DNA from: Thermobispora bispora DSM 43833
GTDB lineage: Bacteria > Actinomycetota > Actinomycetes > Streptosporangiales > Streptosporangiaceae
DNA: 64,000 bases
Direction of reading: 5' to 3'
Assembly: GCF_000092645.1 (NCBI RefSeq)
Contig: NC_014165.1
Location: forward strand, 992,001 to 1,056,000
The position numbers were made by a program, and so were the translations under genes. The notes beneath the pieces are model-generated. The model saw only the letters and a list, made by a program, of their open reading frames with translations, did not search any database and was not told where the DNA came from. Positions 18,644 through 27,608 of this stretch are shown in pieces (within the stretch, counting starts at the first letter, position 1; each line of letters starts with the position of its first letter).

Positions 18644-19576
18644 ATGGCACATTCGAGTGGCGTCGTCGTCCGGGTACCGGCGACCAGCGCCAATCTCGGC
18701 CCCGGCTTCGACAGCCTGGGCCTCGCGCTCGACCTGCATGACGAGGTGGAAGCGGCGCTGACCGACACCCCGGGCGCACGCGTCGAGGTGGAGGGGGAGG
18801 GCGCCGATGAGCTGGACCGCGGCGAGGACCACCTGATCGTCAAGGTCATGCGCGCCACGTTCGACCGGATGGGCGTACCGCAGCCGGCCGGGATCCGGCT
18901 GCACTGCGTCAACCGGATCCCGCACGCCCGTGGTCTCGGCTCGTCGTCCGCGGCGATCTGCGCCGGGATCCTCGCGGCCCGCGAGCTCGCCGCCGGGCGC
19001 GGGGCGGGGCGGGAGCGGCTGCCGGACGCCGAGGTGTTCGCCCTCGCCACCGAGATCGAGGGGCACCCGGACAACGCGGCGCCGTGCCTGTCGGGTGGCC
19101 TCACCATCGCGTGGACGGACCGGGACGGCACCGTGCGCCGGGTGCGCCTCGACCCGCACCCGGACGTCCGGCCGGTCGTCCTCATCCCCGCCTTCCGGCT
19201 CGCCACCGCGGAGGCGCGGCGGCTCCTGCCGGCGAGCGTGCCGCACGCGGACGCCGCGGCGAACGCCGGGCGGACGGCCCTGCTCATCGCCGCGCTCACC
19301 CAGCGGCCGGAGGCGGATCTGCTGCTCGCCGCCACCGAGGACCGGTTACACCAGGACTACCGCGCACCCGCGATGCCGCGGACCGCGGAACTGGTGCGCA
19401 GGCTCCGGGCCGCCGGCGTCGCCGCCGTCGTCTCGGGCGCCGGTCCGACGGTGCTGGCGTTCACCACTCCGGAAACGAAGGATTCGATCGCGTCAGAAGT
19501 GGGTAATGACTGGCACATCCAGTCGGTGAACGTTGACCAGACAGGTGCGGACGTTCTGTCTCCCGAGACACGTTGA
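18644..19576 (+). CDS. thrB: homoserine kinase
   Basis: Phosphorylates homoserine for ThrC. GHMP-kinase family, 310 residues. N-terminal VRVPATSANLGPGFDSLGLAL is the family hallmark, PHARGLGSSSAAICAG is the ATP-binding loop, and AVVSGAGPTVLAF is motif 3 near the C-terminus. It sits directly upstream of the rho leader, as in Streptomyces and its relatives. The spacing from thrC allows either read-through or a separate promoter. Confidence 0.95.
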   Translation: MAHSSGVVVRVPATSANLGPGFDSLGLALDLHDEVEAALTDTPGARVEVEGEGADELDRGEDHLIVKVMRATFDRMGVPQPAGIRLHCVNRIPHARGLGSSSAAICAGILAARELAAGRGAGRERLPDAEVFALATEIEGHPDNAAPCLSGGLTIAWTDRDGTVRRVRLDPHPDVRPVVLIPAFRLATAEARRLLPASVPHADAAANAGRTALLIAALTQRPEADLLLAATEDRLHQDYRAPAMPRTAELVRRLRAAGVAAVVSGAGPTVLAFTTPETKDSIASEVGNDWHIQSVNVDQTGADVLSPETR

Positions 19577-19986
19577 TGCCTCTTCGACCTTCGGGGAATA
19601 GCTGTGCGGGCTGGTGATGTTAGGCTGGTAGCCGCACCAGGTGCCCCCTTGATGGGTGCGTGCTTGTCGTTCGCACATCGCTGTTCTTCGCTTCGCGTCC
19701 TTCGACGCGGGCAAGGCGATCTCCCCGAAACCGGTTCCTCACGTCGGCCTACCTTCGGGTGGCATGGCCAGAGGCAGCGTTCTCGGAGACATGCGCGTTC
19801 GAACCACCACGACATCACGGTGGTGGCATACGGGGGGCAGGCCCCCGGGCACCTACCGCTCGCGAGTCCCGAGGGTCATCGACAAGTGAGATTCGCGAAG
19901 CCCGACCCGGTCCATTCCGCCGGGTCACGCCACCGGGACGCCTGGACCCACTATTCCGGCGCCCGACCCCTGGGAAGGACCCTTAG
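19577..19986 (+). promoter_or_regulatory. long rho 5' leader region
   Basis: These 410 bases between thrB and rho carry no convincing gene but show transcript-level structure. A TAGGCT at 19621-19626 is a plausible -10 element. Two adjacent hairpins follow: ACCACC/GGTGGT arms at 19803-19824, and a six-base CGGGGG/CCCCCG stem at 19831-19847. Bacterial rho genes are often autoregulated by Rho acting in the leader, so an attenuation role is plausible but inferred. A GTTCGAACC at about 19798 resembles a tRNA T-loop, but no tRNA fold surrounds it. Confidence 0.5.
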
Positions 19987-21804
19987 TTGAGCGACACCAC
20001 AGAAATCCTCACCGACGGCCAGGCCGCTGGCGACACCCCCACGAGCGCCCCGGCCCGACCGCGTCGTCGCTCCGGCACCGGCCTGGCCGGCATGGTGCTC
20101 CCTGAGCTGCAGCGCCTGGCGTCCAGCCTGGGCATCACCGGCATCGGACGGATGCGCAAGAGCCAGCTCATCGCGGCCATTCAGGAGAAGCAGGCGCAGC
20201 TCGGGGAGGCCTCCACCGAGCAGAAGGCGGCGGAGGAGACCGCCGCTGAGCGGCAGGCCGCGGAGCCGGCCGCCACGGTCGCCGCCCCGGCCGGATCGCA
20301 GGGTGAGCCCGCGTCTGGTGAGCCCGGGACGGGCGATTCCGCACAGGGCGAGGCGGTGCAGGCCGACCGCTCCGAGAGCCGGTCCGAGCGGGGTGAGCGC
20401 CGCGAGCGCCGGTCCCGCGGGGAGCGGCGCGAGCGGGCCGAGCAGCGCGCCGCCGACGCCGGTGAGGGTCGTGGCCAGCAGCAGGGCGGCAAGGCCGACA
20501 GCGGCAAGGCGGAGAACGGCAAGGCCGAGACCGGCAAGGCGGAGACCAAGGCCGAGCAGCAGCAACAGCAGCAGCCGGCCGAGGAGGGCCGCGGCCGCCG
20601 CGGCCGGTTCCGCGAGCGCAACCGCCGCGGGCGGGACCGGTACGAGAACGGCGAGCCCGTGATCAGCGAGGACGACGTCCTCATCCCGATCGCCGGGATC
20701 CTGGACATCCTCGACAACTACGCGTTCGTGCGGACCAGCGGCTACCTGCCCGGTCCGAACGACGTGTACGTCTCGATGTCCCAGATCCGCAAGTACGGCC
20801 TGCGCAAGGGTGACGTCGTCACCGGGGCGGTCCGGCAGCCGCGCGAGGGCGAGCGCAGGGAGAAGTTCAACGCGCTCGTCCGGCTCGACACGGTCAACGG
20901 CATGGACCCGGAGCAGGCGCGCAACCGGCCCGAGTTCAGCAAGCTCACGCCGCTCTACCCGCAGGAGCGGCTGAGGCTGGAGACCGAGCCGCACATCCTC
21001 ACCACGCGGATCATCGACCTCGTCTCGCCGATCGGCAAGGGGCAGCGCGGCCTCATCGTCTCGCCGCCCAAGGCGGGGAAGACCATGGTGCTCCAGGCGA
21101 TCGCGAACGCGATCACCCGCAACAACCCGGAGTGCCACCTGATGGTCGTCCTCGTGGACGAGCGTCCGGAAGAGGTCACCGACATGCAGCGGTCGGTGAA
21201 GGGCGAGGTCATCCACTCGACCTTCGACCGCCCCGCCGAGGACCACACCACGGTCGCCGAGCTCGCGATCGAGCGGGCCAAGCGCCTGGTCGAGCTCGGC
21301 CACGACGTGGTCGTCCTGCTCGACTCGATCACCCGTCTCGGCCGCGCGTACAACCTCGCCGCGCCGGCGAGCGGGCGGATCCTGTCGGGTGGTGTGGACT
21401 CGACCGCGCTCTACCCGCCGAAGCGGTTCTTCGGCGCCGCGCGGAACATCGAGAACGGCGGATCGCTCACCATCATCGCCACCGCGCTGGTGGAGACCGG
21501 CTCGAAGATGGACGAGGTCATCTTCGAGGAGTTCAAGGGCACCGGCAACATGGAGCTCAAGCTCAGCCGGTCGCTCGCGGACAAGCGGATCTTCCCCGCG
21601 GTGGACGTGGAGGCGTCCGGCACCCGCAAGGAGGAGCTCCTCATGAGCAAGGAGGAGCTGAACATCGTCTGGAAGCTCCGCCGGGTGCTGCACGCGCTCG
21701 ACGCACAGCAGGCGCTCGAGCTCCTTCTCGAGAAGATGAAGGAGACCAAGTCGAACGCCGAGTTCCTGCTCCAGGTGCAGAAGACGGTCAACGACCGCGA
21801 CTGA
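19987..21804 (+). CDS. rho: transcription termination factor Rho
   Basis: Hexameric RNA-dependent ATPase that terminates transcription. It has 605 residues against about 420 in E. coli because of an actinobacterial insertion. The N-terminal Rho_N helices are at about 33-75 ([15 protein letters not shown]). An unstructured Arg/Glu/Gln-rich insertion spans about 76-222, with GKAE repeats at 168-190 and a run of six glutamines near 191-196. The cold-shock RNA-binding domain starts near 225. Walker A is PKAGKT at 361-366 and Walker B is [11 protein letters not shown]. The start is TTG ([11 protein letters not shown]), with GGGAAGG upstream. The gene is followed by a clear terminator. Confidence 0.97.
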   Translation: MSDTTEILTDGQAAGDTPTSAPARPRRRSGTGLAGMVLPELQRLASSLGITGIGRMRKSQLIAAIQEKQAQLGEASTEQKAAEETAAERQAAEPAATVAAPAGSQGEPASGEPGTGDSAQGEAVQADRSESRSERGERRERRSRGERRERAEQRAADAGEGRGQQQGGKADSGKAENGKAETGKAETKAEQQQQQQPAEEGRGRRGRFRERNRRGRDRYENGEPVISEDDVLIPIAGILDILDNYAFVRTSGYLPGPNDVYVSMSQIRKYGLRKGDVVTGAVRQPREGERREKFNALVRLDTVNGMDPEQARNRPEFSKLTPLYPQERLRLETEPHILTTRIIDLVSPIGKGQRGLIVSPPKAGKTMVLQAIANAITRNNPECHLMVVLVDERPEEVTDMQRSVKGEVIHSTFDRPAEDHTTVAELAIERAKRLVELGHDVVVLLDSITRLGRAYNLAAPASGRILSGGVDSTALYPPKRFFGAARNIENGGSLTIIATALVETGSKMDEVIFEEFKGTGNMELKLSRSLADKRIFPAVDVEASGTRKEELLMSKEELNIVWKLRRVLHALDAQQALELLLEKMKETKSNAEFLLQVQKTVNDRD

Positions 21805-21820
21805 CGTCTGGGCACAGGGT

Positions 21821-21850
21821 CCCGCCCCGGGCGGACCGTTCCGGGGCGGG
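21821..21850 (+). terminator. rho terminator hairpin
   Basis: A perfect 10-bp stem (CCCGCCCCGG with CCGGGGCGGG) closes a 10-base loop, starting 17 bases after the rho stop. No U-tract follows. The rest of the 307-base gap to rpmE shows nothing I can assign except a possible TAGCGT -10 element about 20 bases before the rpmE start. Confidence 0.75.
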
Positions 21851-22111
21851 GCCGGTCCCCGGCACCGTGCCGCGGCCTCGTCCACGACGTGCGAGCACGG
21901 CGTGGCGCTGGCCTCGCCGTGATGGCGGGCACGGCGGCCCGCGCACCCGCGCGGTGGGCGGCCGTTGGGCGGGCACGGCCGGTGATCTGGCACACTGGAA
22001 TCCGGATTCGGGCGGTACCGGCTCCCGCGCGCGCATTTCACGCCGATGCGCGTCGGCCGCACCGAGGCCGCAAGCGACCCGGCGACCGCAGCTAGCGTTA
22101 GGACAGAAGAG

Positions 22112-22339
22112 ATGAAGCGTGATATCCACCCGGAGTACGTGGTCACCCAGGTGACCTGCACCTGCGGGAATTCGTTCGTCACTCGCAGCACCGCGAAGAA
22201 CGGCGTGATCCACGCCGACGTCTGCTCCGCCTGCCACCCGTTCTACACGGGTAAGCAGAAGATCCTCGACACCGGTGGCCGGGTGGCGCGGTTCGAGGCG
22301 CGTTTCGGCAAGAGGACGCAGCAGGGCAAGGGCAAGTAG
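22112..22339 (+). CDS. rpmE: 50S ribosomal protein L31
   Basis: A 75-residue large-subunit ribosomal protein, [16 protein letters not shown] onward. It is the zinc-binding (C+) form: cysteines in TCTCGNSF and [12 protein letters not shown] make the ribbon. The frame is open further upstream, but ATG 22112 is the family start. A purine-rich GGACAGAAGAG precedes it. Zinc-starvation paralogues of L31 normally lack these cysteines, so this should be the zinc-replete version. Confidence 0.96.
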   Translation: MKRDIHPEYVVTQVTCTCGNSFVTRSTAKNGVIHADVCSACHPFYTGKQKILDTGGRVARFEARFGKRTQQGKGK

Positions 22340-22449
22340 CTCGCCGGTGACGCCGGCTCGGGCGCGGTTCTCCGTCGTGGGGCGCGTCTGGGCCGGCGTT
22401 TCGTGGTTATGTGCCGGTTCCCGAGGATCGTGACAAGGAGCGTGAGACG

Positions 22450-23502
22450 TTGAACCTTGACGAGCTCGTGAAGGAGTACGCGGACCTCGAACAGAAGCTC
22501 GCCGACCCCGCGGTGCACGCCGACCAGGCGAAGGCGAGGAAGTACGGCAAGCGCTACGCGGAGCTCACGCCCATCATCACGACCTACCGGGAGCTGCAGT
22601 CGGTCCGCGAGGACCTGGAGGCGGCCAGGGAGCTGGCGCGCGAGGACCCGGCGTTCGCCGAGGAGGCGGCCGAGCTGGAGGCGAAGATCCCGGAGCTCGA
22701 GGACAGGCTGAAGCGCCTGCTGATCCCGAAGGACCCCAACGACGGCAAGGACATCATCATGGAGATCAAGGCGGGCGAGGGCGGCGAGGAGTCGGCCCTC
22801 TTCGCCGCGGATCTCCTCCGCATGTACCTCAGGTACGCCGAGCGGCTCGGCTACAAGGCCGAGATCATCAGCGCCCAGCCCTCCGAGCTCGGCGGGTACA
22901 AGGACGTGACCATCTCCATCAAGGGCAAGGAGGGGGCCTGGTCGCGCCTGAAGTACGAGGGCGGGGTGCACCGGGTGCAGCGGGTGCCGGTGACCGAGTC
23001 CCAGGGCCGCATCCACACCTCGGCGGCCGGCGTGCTCGTCTACCCGGAGGCCGAGGAGATCGACGTCCAGATCGACCCGAACGACCTGCGGATCGACGTG
23101 TTCCGGTCGAGCGGCCCCGGTGGCCAGAGCGTCAACACGACCGACTCCGCGGTCCGGATCACCCACATCCCCACCGGCGTGGTGGTCTCCTGCCAGAACG
23201 AGAAGAGCCAGCTCCAGAACAAGGAGGCGGCGATGCGCATCCTGCGCGCCCGGCTCCTCGCCCTCGCCCAGCAGGAGGCCGAGGCGGCGGCCGCCGCGGA
23301 GCGCCGGTCCCAGGTGCGCACGGTCGACCGGTCGGAGCGGATCAGGACCTACAACTTCCCGGAGAACCGGATCTCGGACCATCGGGTGGGTTACAAGGCG
23401 TACAACCTCGACCAAGTGCTCGACGGCGATCTCGATGGAGTGATACAGGCATTGATCGATGCCGAGCTGGCCGAGAAGCTCGCCGCCCACACGTCGTCCT
23501 GA
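22450..23502 (+). CDS. prfA: peptide chain release factor 1
   Basis: Recognises UAA and UAG and triggers peptide release. RF1 rather than RF2 is shown by the PVT anticodon-like tripeptide in [15 protein letters not shown]. The catalytic GGQ sits in [10 protein letters not shown], and [24 protein letters not shown] is the RF1 C-terminal signature. With a TTG start at 22450 it has 350 residues. I prefer that start because AAGGAG lies nine bases before it; an in-frame GTG at 22411 would add 13 residues but has no ribosome-binding site. prmC, which methylates the GGQ glutamine, follows. Confidence 0.95.
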   Translation: MNLDELVKEYADLEQKLADPAVHADQAKARKYGKRYAELTPIITTYRELQSVREDLEAARELAREDPAFAEEAAELEAKIPELEDRLKRLLIPKDPNDGKDIIMEIKAGEGGEESALFAADLLRMYLRYAERLGYKAEIISAQPSELGGYKDVTISIKGKEGAWSRLKYEGGVHRVQRVPVTESQGRIHTSAAGVLVYPEAEEIDVQIDPNDLRIDVFRSSGPGGQSVNTTDSAVRITHIPTGVVVSCQNEKSQLQNKEAAMRILRARLLALAQQEAEAAAAAERRSQVRTVDRSERIRTYNFPENRISDHRVGYKAYNLDQVLDGDLDGVIQALIDAELAEKLAAHTSS

Positions 23503-23544
23503 TCGCCGGTCCGATCGCCGTCCCGATCGGCACCGGCCCCCGGC

Positions 23545-23564
23545 GGCCGGCCGTACGGCCGGCC
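23545..23564. repeat. 20-bp perfect palindrome between prfA and prmC
   Basis: GGCCGGCCGTACGGCCGGCC reads the same on both strands and can fold into an eight-base stem with a GTAC loop. It lies 40 bases after the prfA stop and 50 before prmC. It may attenuate or stabilise the mRNA; no protein-binding function is assignable. Confidence 0.6.
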
Positions 23565-23614
23565 CGGCACCGTGACCACCTGAAACCAGCCGTTCGGAGC
23601 CAGCCCTAACCGAC

Positions 23615-24469
23615 ATGTCGCTCCTGCTCGACGAGATCGCTCGCGCGACAGCCCGGCTTGCCGAGGCGGGTGTGCCGTCGCCTCGCGCGGACGCCGAAGA
23701 GATCGCGGCCTTCGTCCACGGCGTGTCGCGCGGGCGGCTGCATACGGTCAAGGACGAGGACTTCGATGCCCGGTTCTGGGAGGGCATCGCCCGGCGCGAG
23801 GCCCGGGAGCCGCTCCAGCACATCACCGGCCGCGCGTACTTCCGCTACCTCTCGCTCGAGGTGGGGCCCGGGGTGTTCGTGCCCCGCCCGGAGACCGAGG
23901 TGATGACCGGGTGGGCGATCGACCGGCTGCGGGAGATGGACGTCGCCTCGCCGATCGTCGTCGACCTCGGCACCGGGTCGGGGGCGATCGCGCTGTCGAT
24001 CGCGCAAGAGGTCGCGCTCGCTCAGGTCCACGCCGTGGAAATCGATCCGGTAGCGTACAGCTGGGCGAAGAAGAACGTCCTCGAGCACGGCCAGGGACGC
24101 GTGTTCCTCCACCCGGAGGATCTCGCCGACTGCCTGCCCGAGCTCAACGGCCAGGTCGACCTGGTGATCTCCAACCCGCCGTACATCCCGCCCGGCGAGG
24201 TGCCGCGCGACCCGGAGGTCCGCGACTACGACCCCTCGCGGGCGCTGTACGGCTCGGGGGAGGACGGTCTCGGCGAGATCAGGGCGGTCGAGCGCACCGC
24301 CCGGCGGCTGCTGCGGCCGGGCGGGTACGTGGCCGTGGAGCACGCCGAGTGCCAGGCGAACGCGGTCTACTGGCTGTTCGCCGAGGAGAAGGGCTGGCGT
24401 GACGTGCGAACGCGGCAGGACCTGACCGGACGGGATCGCTTCGTCACCGCCCGGCTGAGCCAGGACTGA
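23615..24469 (+). CDS. prmC: peptide chain release factor N5-glutamine methyltransferase
   Basis: SAM-dependent methylation of the GGQ glutamine in release factors. A 284-residue protein with the N-terminal helical bundle (LLLDEIARATARLAEAGV, PLQHITGRAYFRYLSLEV), the SAM-binding VVDLGTGSGAIALSIA, and the substrate-glutamine motif NPPYIPPGEVP. Position immediately after prfA fits the pathway. It starts at ATG 23615 with no strong Shine-Dalgarno. Confidence 0.95.
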   Translation: MSLLLDEIARATARLAEAGVPSPRADAEEIAAFVHGVSRGRLHTVKDEDFDARFWEGIARREAREPLQHITGRAYFRYLSLEVGPGVFVPRPETEVMTGWAIDRLREMDVASPIVVDLGTGSGAIALSIAQEVALAQVHAVEIDPVAYSWAKKNVLEHGQGRVFLHPEDLADCLPELNGQVDLVISNPPYIPPGEVPRDPEVRDYDPSRALYGSGEDGLGEIRAVERTARRLLRPGGYVAVEHAECQANAVYWLFAEEKGWRDVRTRQDLTGRDRFVTARLSQD

Positions 24470-24506
24470 CCGGCCGCCCGTCCCGCGCCGGCGCTCGCCC
24501 GGCCGT

Positions 24507-24526
24507 GCCGGCACCCGCGTGCCGGC
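24507..24526 (+). terminator. hairpin after prmC
   Basis: GCCGGCAC and GTGCCGGC arms with a CCGC loop form a perfect eight-base stem, 37 bases after the prmC stop. It may be an internal attenuator rather than a full stop, since tsaC follows within 75 bases. Confidence 0.45.
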
Positions 24527-24597
24527 CGCCGACGGCGTGGCCCGGACCGAGCCCGCGCGGCGCCCGGGCCGGACCGGACCGAAGGAAGGATGGGCTG

Positions 24598-25245
24598 GTG
24601 AGCCGAAGGTACGACTGCGCTGACAAGGACGAACTGGCGGCCGGGCTGACCGACGCGGCCTCGGCCGTACGGCGGGGCGAGCTCGTCGTCATCCCCACGG
24701 ACACCGTCTACGGCATCGGCTGCGACGCGTTCAACACGCGGGCGGTCGCGGCCCTGCTCGAGGCGAAGGGGCGGGGGAGGGACATGCCCGCCCCCGTGCT
24801 CGTCGGCACCGTCAGCGCGGCCACCGCGCTGGTGCAGAGCCTCGGCACCCACGGCCAGGACCTCATCGACGCCTTCTGGCCCGGCCCGCTCACGCTGATC
24901 TTCCGGGCCAACCCGTCGCTGGCCTGGGATCTCGGCGACACCAAGGGCACGGTGGCGGTCCGCATGCCCATGCACCAGGTCGCGCTCGACCTGCTCCGGG
25001 AGACCGGCCCCATGGCGGTGTCGAGCGCGAACCGCTCGGGCCAGCCGCCCGCGACCACGGTCGAGGAGGCCCAGGAGCAGCTCGGCGACGCCGTCTCCGT
25101 CTACCTCGACGGCGGCCCGTGCACCGACAACGTGCCGTCGACGATCGTCGACCTCACCACCGCGGTGCCGCGGCTGCTGCGCAAGGGCGCCATCCCGGTC
25201 GACAAGATCCGCGGAGTGGTCGGCTACCTCGCCACCGAGGACTGA
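24598..25245 (+). CDS. tsaC: L-threonylcarbamoyladenylate synthase
   Basis: Makes threonylcarbamoyl-AMP from threonine, bicarbonate and ATP for the t6A modification of tRNAs that read ANN codons. A 215-residue YrdC/Sua5-fold protein: VVIPTDTVYGIGCDAFN, the KGR motif in LEAKGRGRDMP, DAFWPGPLTLIF, VAVRMPMH and SSANRSGQPP are all present. The extra Sua5 C-terminal domain is missing, so it is the short TsaC type. The GTG at 24598 is preceded by GGAAGGA. A chain of translation genes (rpmE, prfA, prmC, tsaC) ends here. Confidence 0.94.
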   Translation: MSRRYDCADKDELAAGLTDAASAVRRGELVVIPTDTVYGIGCDAFNTRAVAALLEAKGRGRDMPAPVLVGTVSAATALVQSLGTHGQDLIDAFWPGPLTLIFRANPSLAWDLGDTKGTVAVRMPMHQVALDLLRETGPMAVSSANRSGQPPATTVEEAQEQLGDAVSVYLDGGPCTDNVPSTIVDLTTAVPRLLRKGAIPVDKIRGVVGYLATED

Positions 25246-25461
25246 CCGGGCCCGCCCGGCGGCCGGCCGTCCCGCCGCGCCGTACCGCCACCGGTACGGG
25301 GGTCGCACCCGCATCGCGGTCCCGATCGCCACCCGGGTGCGATAACGTCTTTGATCGAACGGATGGATGGGGTCCGCCGGACTCCGGCGCGGCCCCAGCG
25401 TGACACGGTGGACCCTGCCTGTCATCCCCCAACCGGTGCGCGTGTCCAGGAAGCCAAGCCA

Positions 25462-26670
25462 GTGCGGGAATATCTCCTCTTGGCACTAGTCGCGGCGGCG
25501 GTCACCTACCTGCTGGTGCCGCCGGTCAGGGCGTTCGCACTCCGCATCGGCGCCGCCCCCGAGGTGCGGGACCGAGACGTGCACACGGTGCCCACGCCCC
25601 GGCTGGGCGGCCTCGCCATGTTCGGCGGCCTGCTCGCCGGGCTGCTGGTGGCCAACCACCTGCCGTACGTCGGCGGCGCGATCAACAGCGGGCAGACCGG
25701 GCAGACCGTGCTGGCCCTGCTCGCCGCCAGCGGCATGATCGTGGTGGTCGGCTTCCTCGACGATTGGCTCGGGATGAACCCCCTGATGAAGCTCGGCGGC
25801 CAGATCGCGGCCGGCGGGCTTCTCGTGTATTTCGGGATGTACCTGCCCTTCCTCCCGCTGCCCCAGTTCATGGGCGGTTCCACCGGGCTGGACAGCAACC
25901 TGCGCACCGTCCTGACGATCATGATCGTGGTGATCGTCGTCAACGCGGTGAACTTCGTCGACGGCCTGGACGGCCTGGCCGCGGGCATCGTGGGGATCGC
26001 CGCGATGGCGACCTTCGCCTATTCGATCGCGCTCTCGCAGACGACCAGCGGGTCACGGATCAACACCACCGCGGCGATCACCGTGATCCTGATCGGCATG
26101 TGCCTCGGCTTCCTGCCGCACAACTTCCACCCGGCGAAGATCTTCATGGGCGACACAGGGGCGATGCTGATCGGGCTGCTGCTCGCCACCTCGCTCATCA
26201 CGATCACGTCGTCGGTGGACTCCGGGGCGGTCGAGATGAACCGCTTCCCGGTGATGCTGCCGCTGGTGCTGCCGATCGCGGTCATGGTGCTGCCGTTGAC
26301 CGACCTCATCCTGGCGGTGGTGCGCCGGACCTCGGCCGGGCTCTCGCCGTTCGCGCCGGACCGGGGTCACCTTCACCACCGGCTGCTTGACATCGGCCAC
26401 TCGCACCGCCGCACCGTGCTGATCATGTACGCGTGGACGTTCCTGTTCGCGTTCACCATGGTCGCGCTGTCGATCAACGGCGTGCCGTTGATCCTGTTCC
26501 CGCTCACGATCCTGCTCGCGGTGGGCGTGCTGATCATCATGGCGCTGCCGCGGTGGCGGTCCCGGCGGTACGCCGCGCGCGGCAGGCACGCGGCGCGCCC
26601 GCAGGTGCCGCCGCAGGGCGGGGCGCCGGAGCCGTCCCGGCAGCGCGCGGACGCGGGCAGCACCCGCTGA
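25462..26670 (+). CDS. MraY/WecA-family polyprenyl-phosphate sugar-1-phosphate transferase
   Basis: An integral membrane enzyme of 402 residues with about 11 helices. It joins a sugar-1-phosphate (probably GlcNAc-1-P) to undecaprenyl or decaprenyl phosphate, the first step of a cell-wall polymer or linker. Motifs are PTPRLGGLAMF, VVVGFLDDWLGM, VVNAVNFVDGLDGLAAG, KIFMGDTGAM and the histidine loop DRGHLHHRLLDIGHSH. The start at GTG 25462 (REYLLLALVAAAVTYL) matches Streptomyces orthologues and has AGGAAG upstream; the frame itself is open from 25351. It precedes the atp operon, as in other actinomycetes. The cytoplasmic tail is Arg/Pro-rich. Confidence 0.92.
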   Translation: MREYLLLALVAAAVTYLLVPPVRAFALRIGAAPEVRDRDVHTVPTPRLGGLAMFGGLLAGLLVANHLPYVGGAINSGQTGQTVLALLAASGMIVVVGFLDDWLGMNPLMKLGGQIAAGGLLVYFGMYLPFLPLPQFMGGSTGLDSNLRTVLTIMIVVIVVNAVNFVDGLDGLAAGIVGIAAMATFAYSIALSQTTSGSRINTTAAITVILIGMCLGFLPHNFHPAKIFMGDTGAMLIGLLLATSLITITSSVDSGAVEMNRFPVMLPLVLPIAVMVLPLTDLILAVVRRTSAGLSPFAPDRGHLHHRLLDIGHSHRRTVLIMYAWTFLFAFTMVALSINGVPLILFPLTILLAVGVLIIMALPRWRSRRYAARGRHAARPQVPPQGGAPEPSRQRADAGSTR

Positions 26671-26678
26671 CCGCGCCG

Positions 26679-26703
26679 GCGCCCCCGCCGCGTGCCGGGG
26701 CGC
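26679..26703 (+). terminator. hairpin after the WecA-like gene
   Basis: GCGCCCC and GGGGCGC arms with an 11-base loop begin eight bases after the stop codon. It separates the transferase gene from the atp operon promoter region. Confidence 0.5.
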
Positions 26704-26753
26704 GCACCCGCCGGTCGGTTGAGGGGGCGGTAAAGACCGGGTGGTGCGGGGCT

Positions 26754-26769
26754 TGTGATAGCTTTCACT
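26754..26769 (+). promoter_or_regulatory. CRP-like box upstream of the atp operon
   Basis: TGTGA, six bases, TCACT matches the CRP/FNR-family consensus TGTGA-N6-TCACA at nine of ten conserved positions. It lies 80 bases before the atpI start, in the only upstream region of the ATP synthase operon. A similar but imperfect sequence (CTTGTGATAG then TCCACTAGCG) occurs at 12844-12866. Binding by a cAMP-receptor-type regulator is inferred from sequence only. Confidence 0.45.
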
Positions 26770-26848
26770 AACGAGGATTGCGCCGTCCGCGTTCCTTGAG
26801 ACGGCGACGTGCGCTGACGTGCGCTCAAGCCACCGAGACGGAGTTCCC

Positions 26849-27271
26849 ATGCAGCCCAACGACGTGCGCGTGCTCAAGGGTGCCGCCGTGCCGACCTTGG
26901 CCGTCGGGCTGGTCATCACGATCATCGCGGGGGCGATGGCCGGGGTCAAAGGGGCGCTGGGCGCCGGCATCGGCGTCGTCCTCGTGGCGGCCTTCTTCAC
27001 GGTGGGACTCGCCGTGGTCTCCTGGGCGGGCCGCATCTCCCCGGTGGCGATGATGGTGGCCGCCATACTCGGCTACGCCATCAAAGTGATCGTCGTCATG
27101 GCGATCCTGAGCGCTTTCGCGGAGACCACCGCCTTCAATTCCCGGGTTTTCGCCCTCACCGCGATCGCGTGCACGCTGACGTGGACTGTGGGCGAAATGT
27201 ACGGGTTTTTGAGGCTGAAGAAGCTTTACGTGGAACCCGATGTCGAAATTCCGGGGCGGGGGCGCGGATGA
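26849..27271 (+). CDS. atpI: ATP synthase protein I
   Basis: A 140-residue membrane protein with four predicted helices (VPTLAVGLVITIIAGAMAGV, GIGVVLVAAFFTVGLAVVSW, MMVAAILGYAIKVIVVMAIL, FALTAIACTLTWTVGEMYG). The ending LKKLYVEPD closely resembles streptomycete AtpI (KILYVEPE). AtpI assists assembly of the c-ring. The ATG at 26849 has only a weak GGAG upstream. It is the first gene of the operon. Confidence 0.85.
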   Translation: MQPNDVRVLKGAAVPTLAVGLVITIIAGAMAGVKGALGAGIGVVLVAAFFTVGLAVVSWAGRISPVAMMVAAILGYAIKVIVVMAILSAFAETTAFNSRVFALTAIACTLTWTVGEMYGFLRLKKLYVEPDVEIPGRGRG

Positions 27272-27327
27272 GCGAGTCCTCGAGGGGCAGCCCGATATGA
27301 CTAGTATCCTCTGCTCCTGCTATCGTC

Positions 27328-27552
27328 ATGCCCGCGATGAGCGAACAAGAGCGCAGGCCGGAGACCCACGGCCGCGACTTCGCCGACGTCATGTGGTCGG
27401 TCCCCAGCTACCTGCTCTCGGGGATCCTGGTCTGGGGTGGCATCGGCTGGTTGCTGAGCCGTTGGACCGGTCTGCAGGTGCTCACTCCCATCGGCGTCGT
27501 CGTCGGGGTCGTGCTCGCGGGCTATCTCGTCTATGTGAAGTACGGCCGCTGA
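27328..27552 (+). CDS. AtpZ/AtpI-family small membrane protein
   Basis: A 74-residue protein with a hydrophilic N-terminus (SEQERRPETHGRDFADVM) and two helices (VPSYLLSGILVWGGIGWLL and TPIGVVVGVVLAGYLVYV), the shape of AtpZ-family proteins. The second methionine at 27337 could be the true start; neither has a Shine-Dalgarno. A TAGTAT at 27303-27308 could drive a transcript starting just upstream. It lies between atpI and the atpB leader ORF, so it probably takes part in ATP synthase assembly or ion transport for it. Confidence 0.8.
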   Translation: MPAMSEQERRPETHGRDFADVMWSVPSYLLSGILVWGGIGWLLSRWTGLQVLTPIGVVVGVVLAGYLVYVKYGR

Positions 27553-27608
27553 GACCGGCCCGCTGCCCACGCTCTTCTCTGTTGACGATCACTCTGAAGG
27601 GGACGCCC

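Noticed and set aside
19780-19830. A possible tRNA around GTTCGAACC
   Set aside because: No acceptor, D or anticodon stems can be drawn around the T-loop-like sequence.
19604-19990. An ORF of 128 codons in the rho leader
   Set aside because: Codon composition is unlike the neighbours and no Shine-Dalgarno is present.
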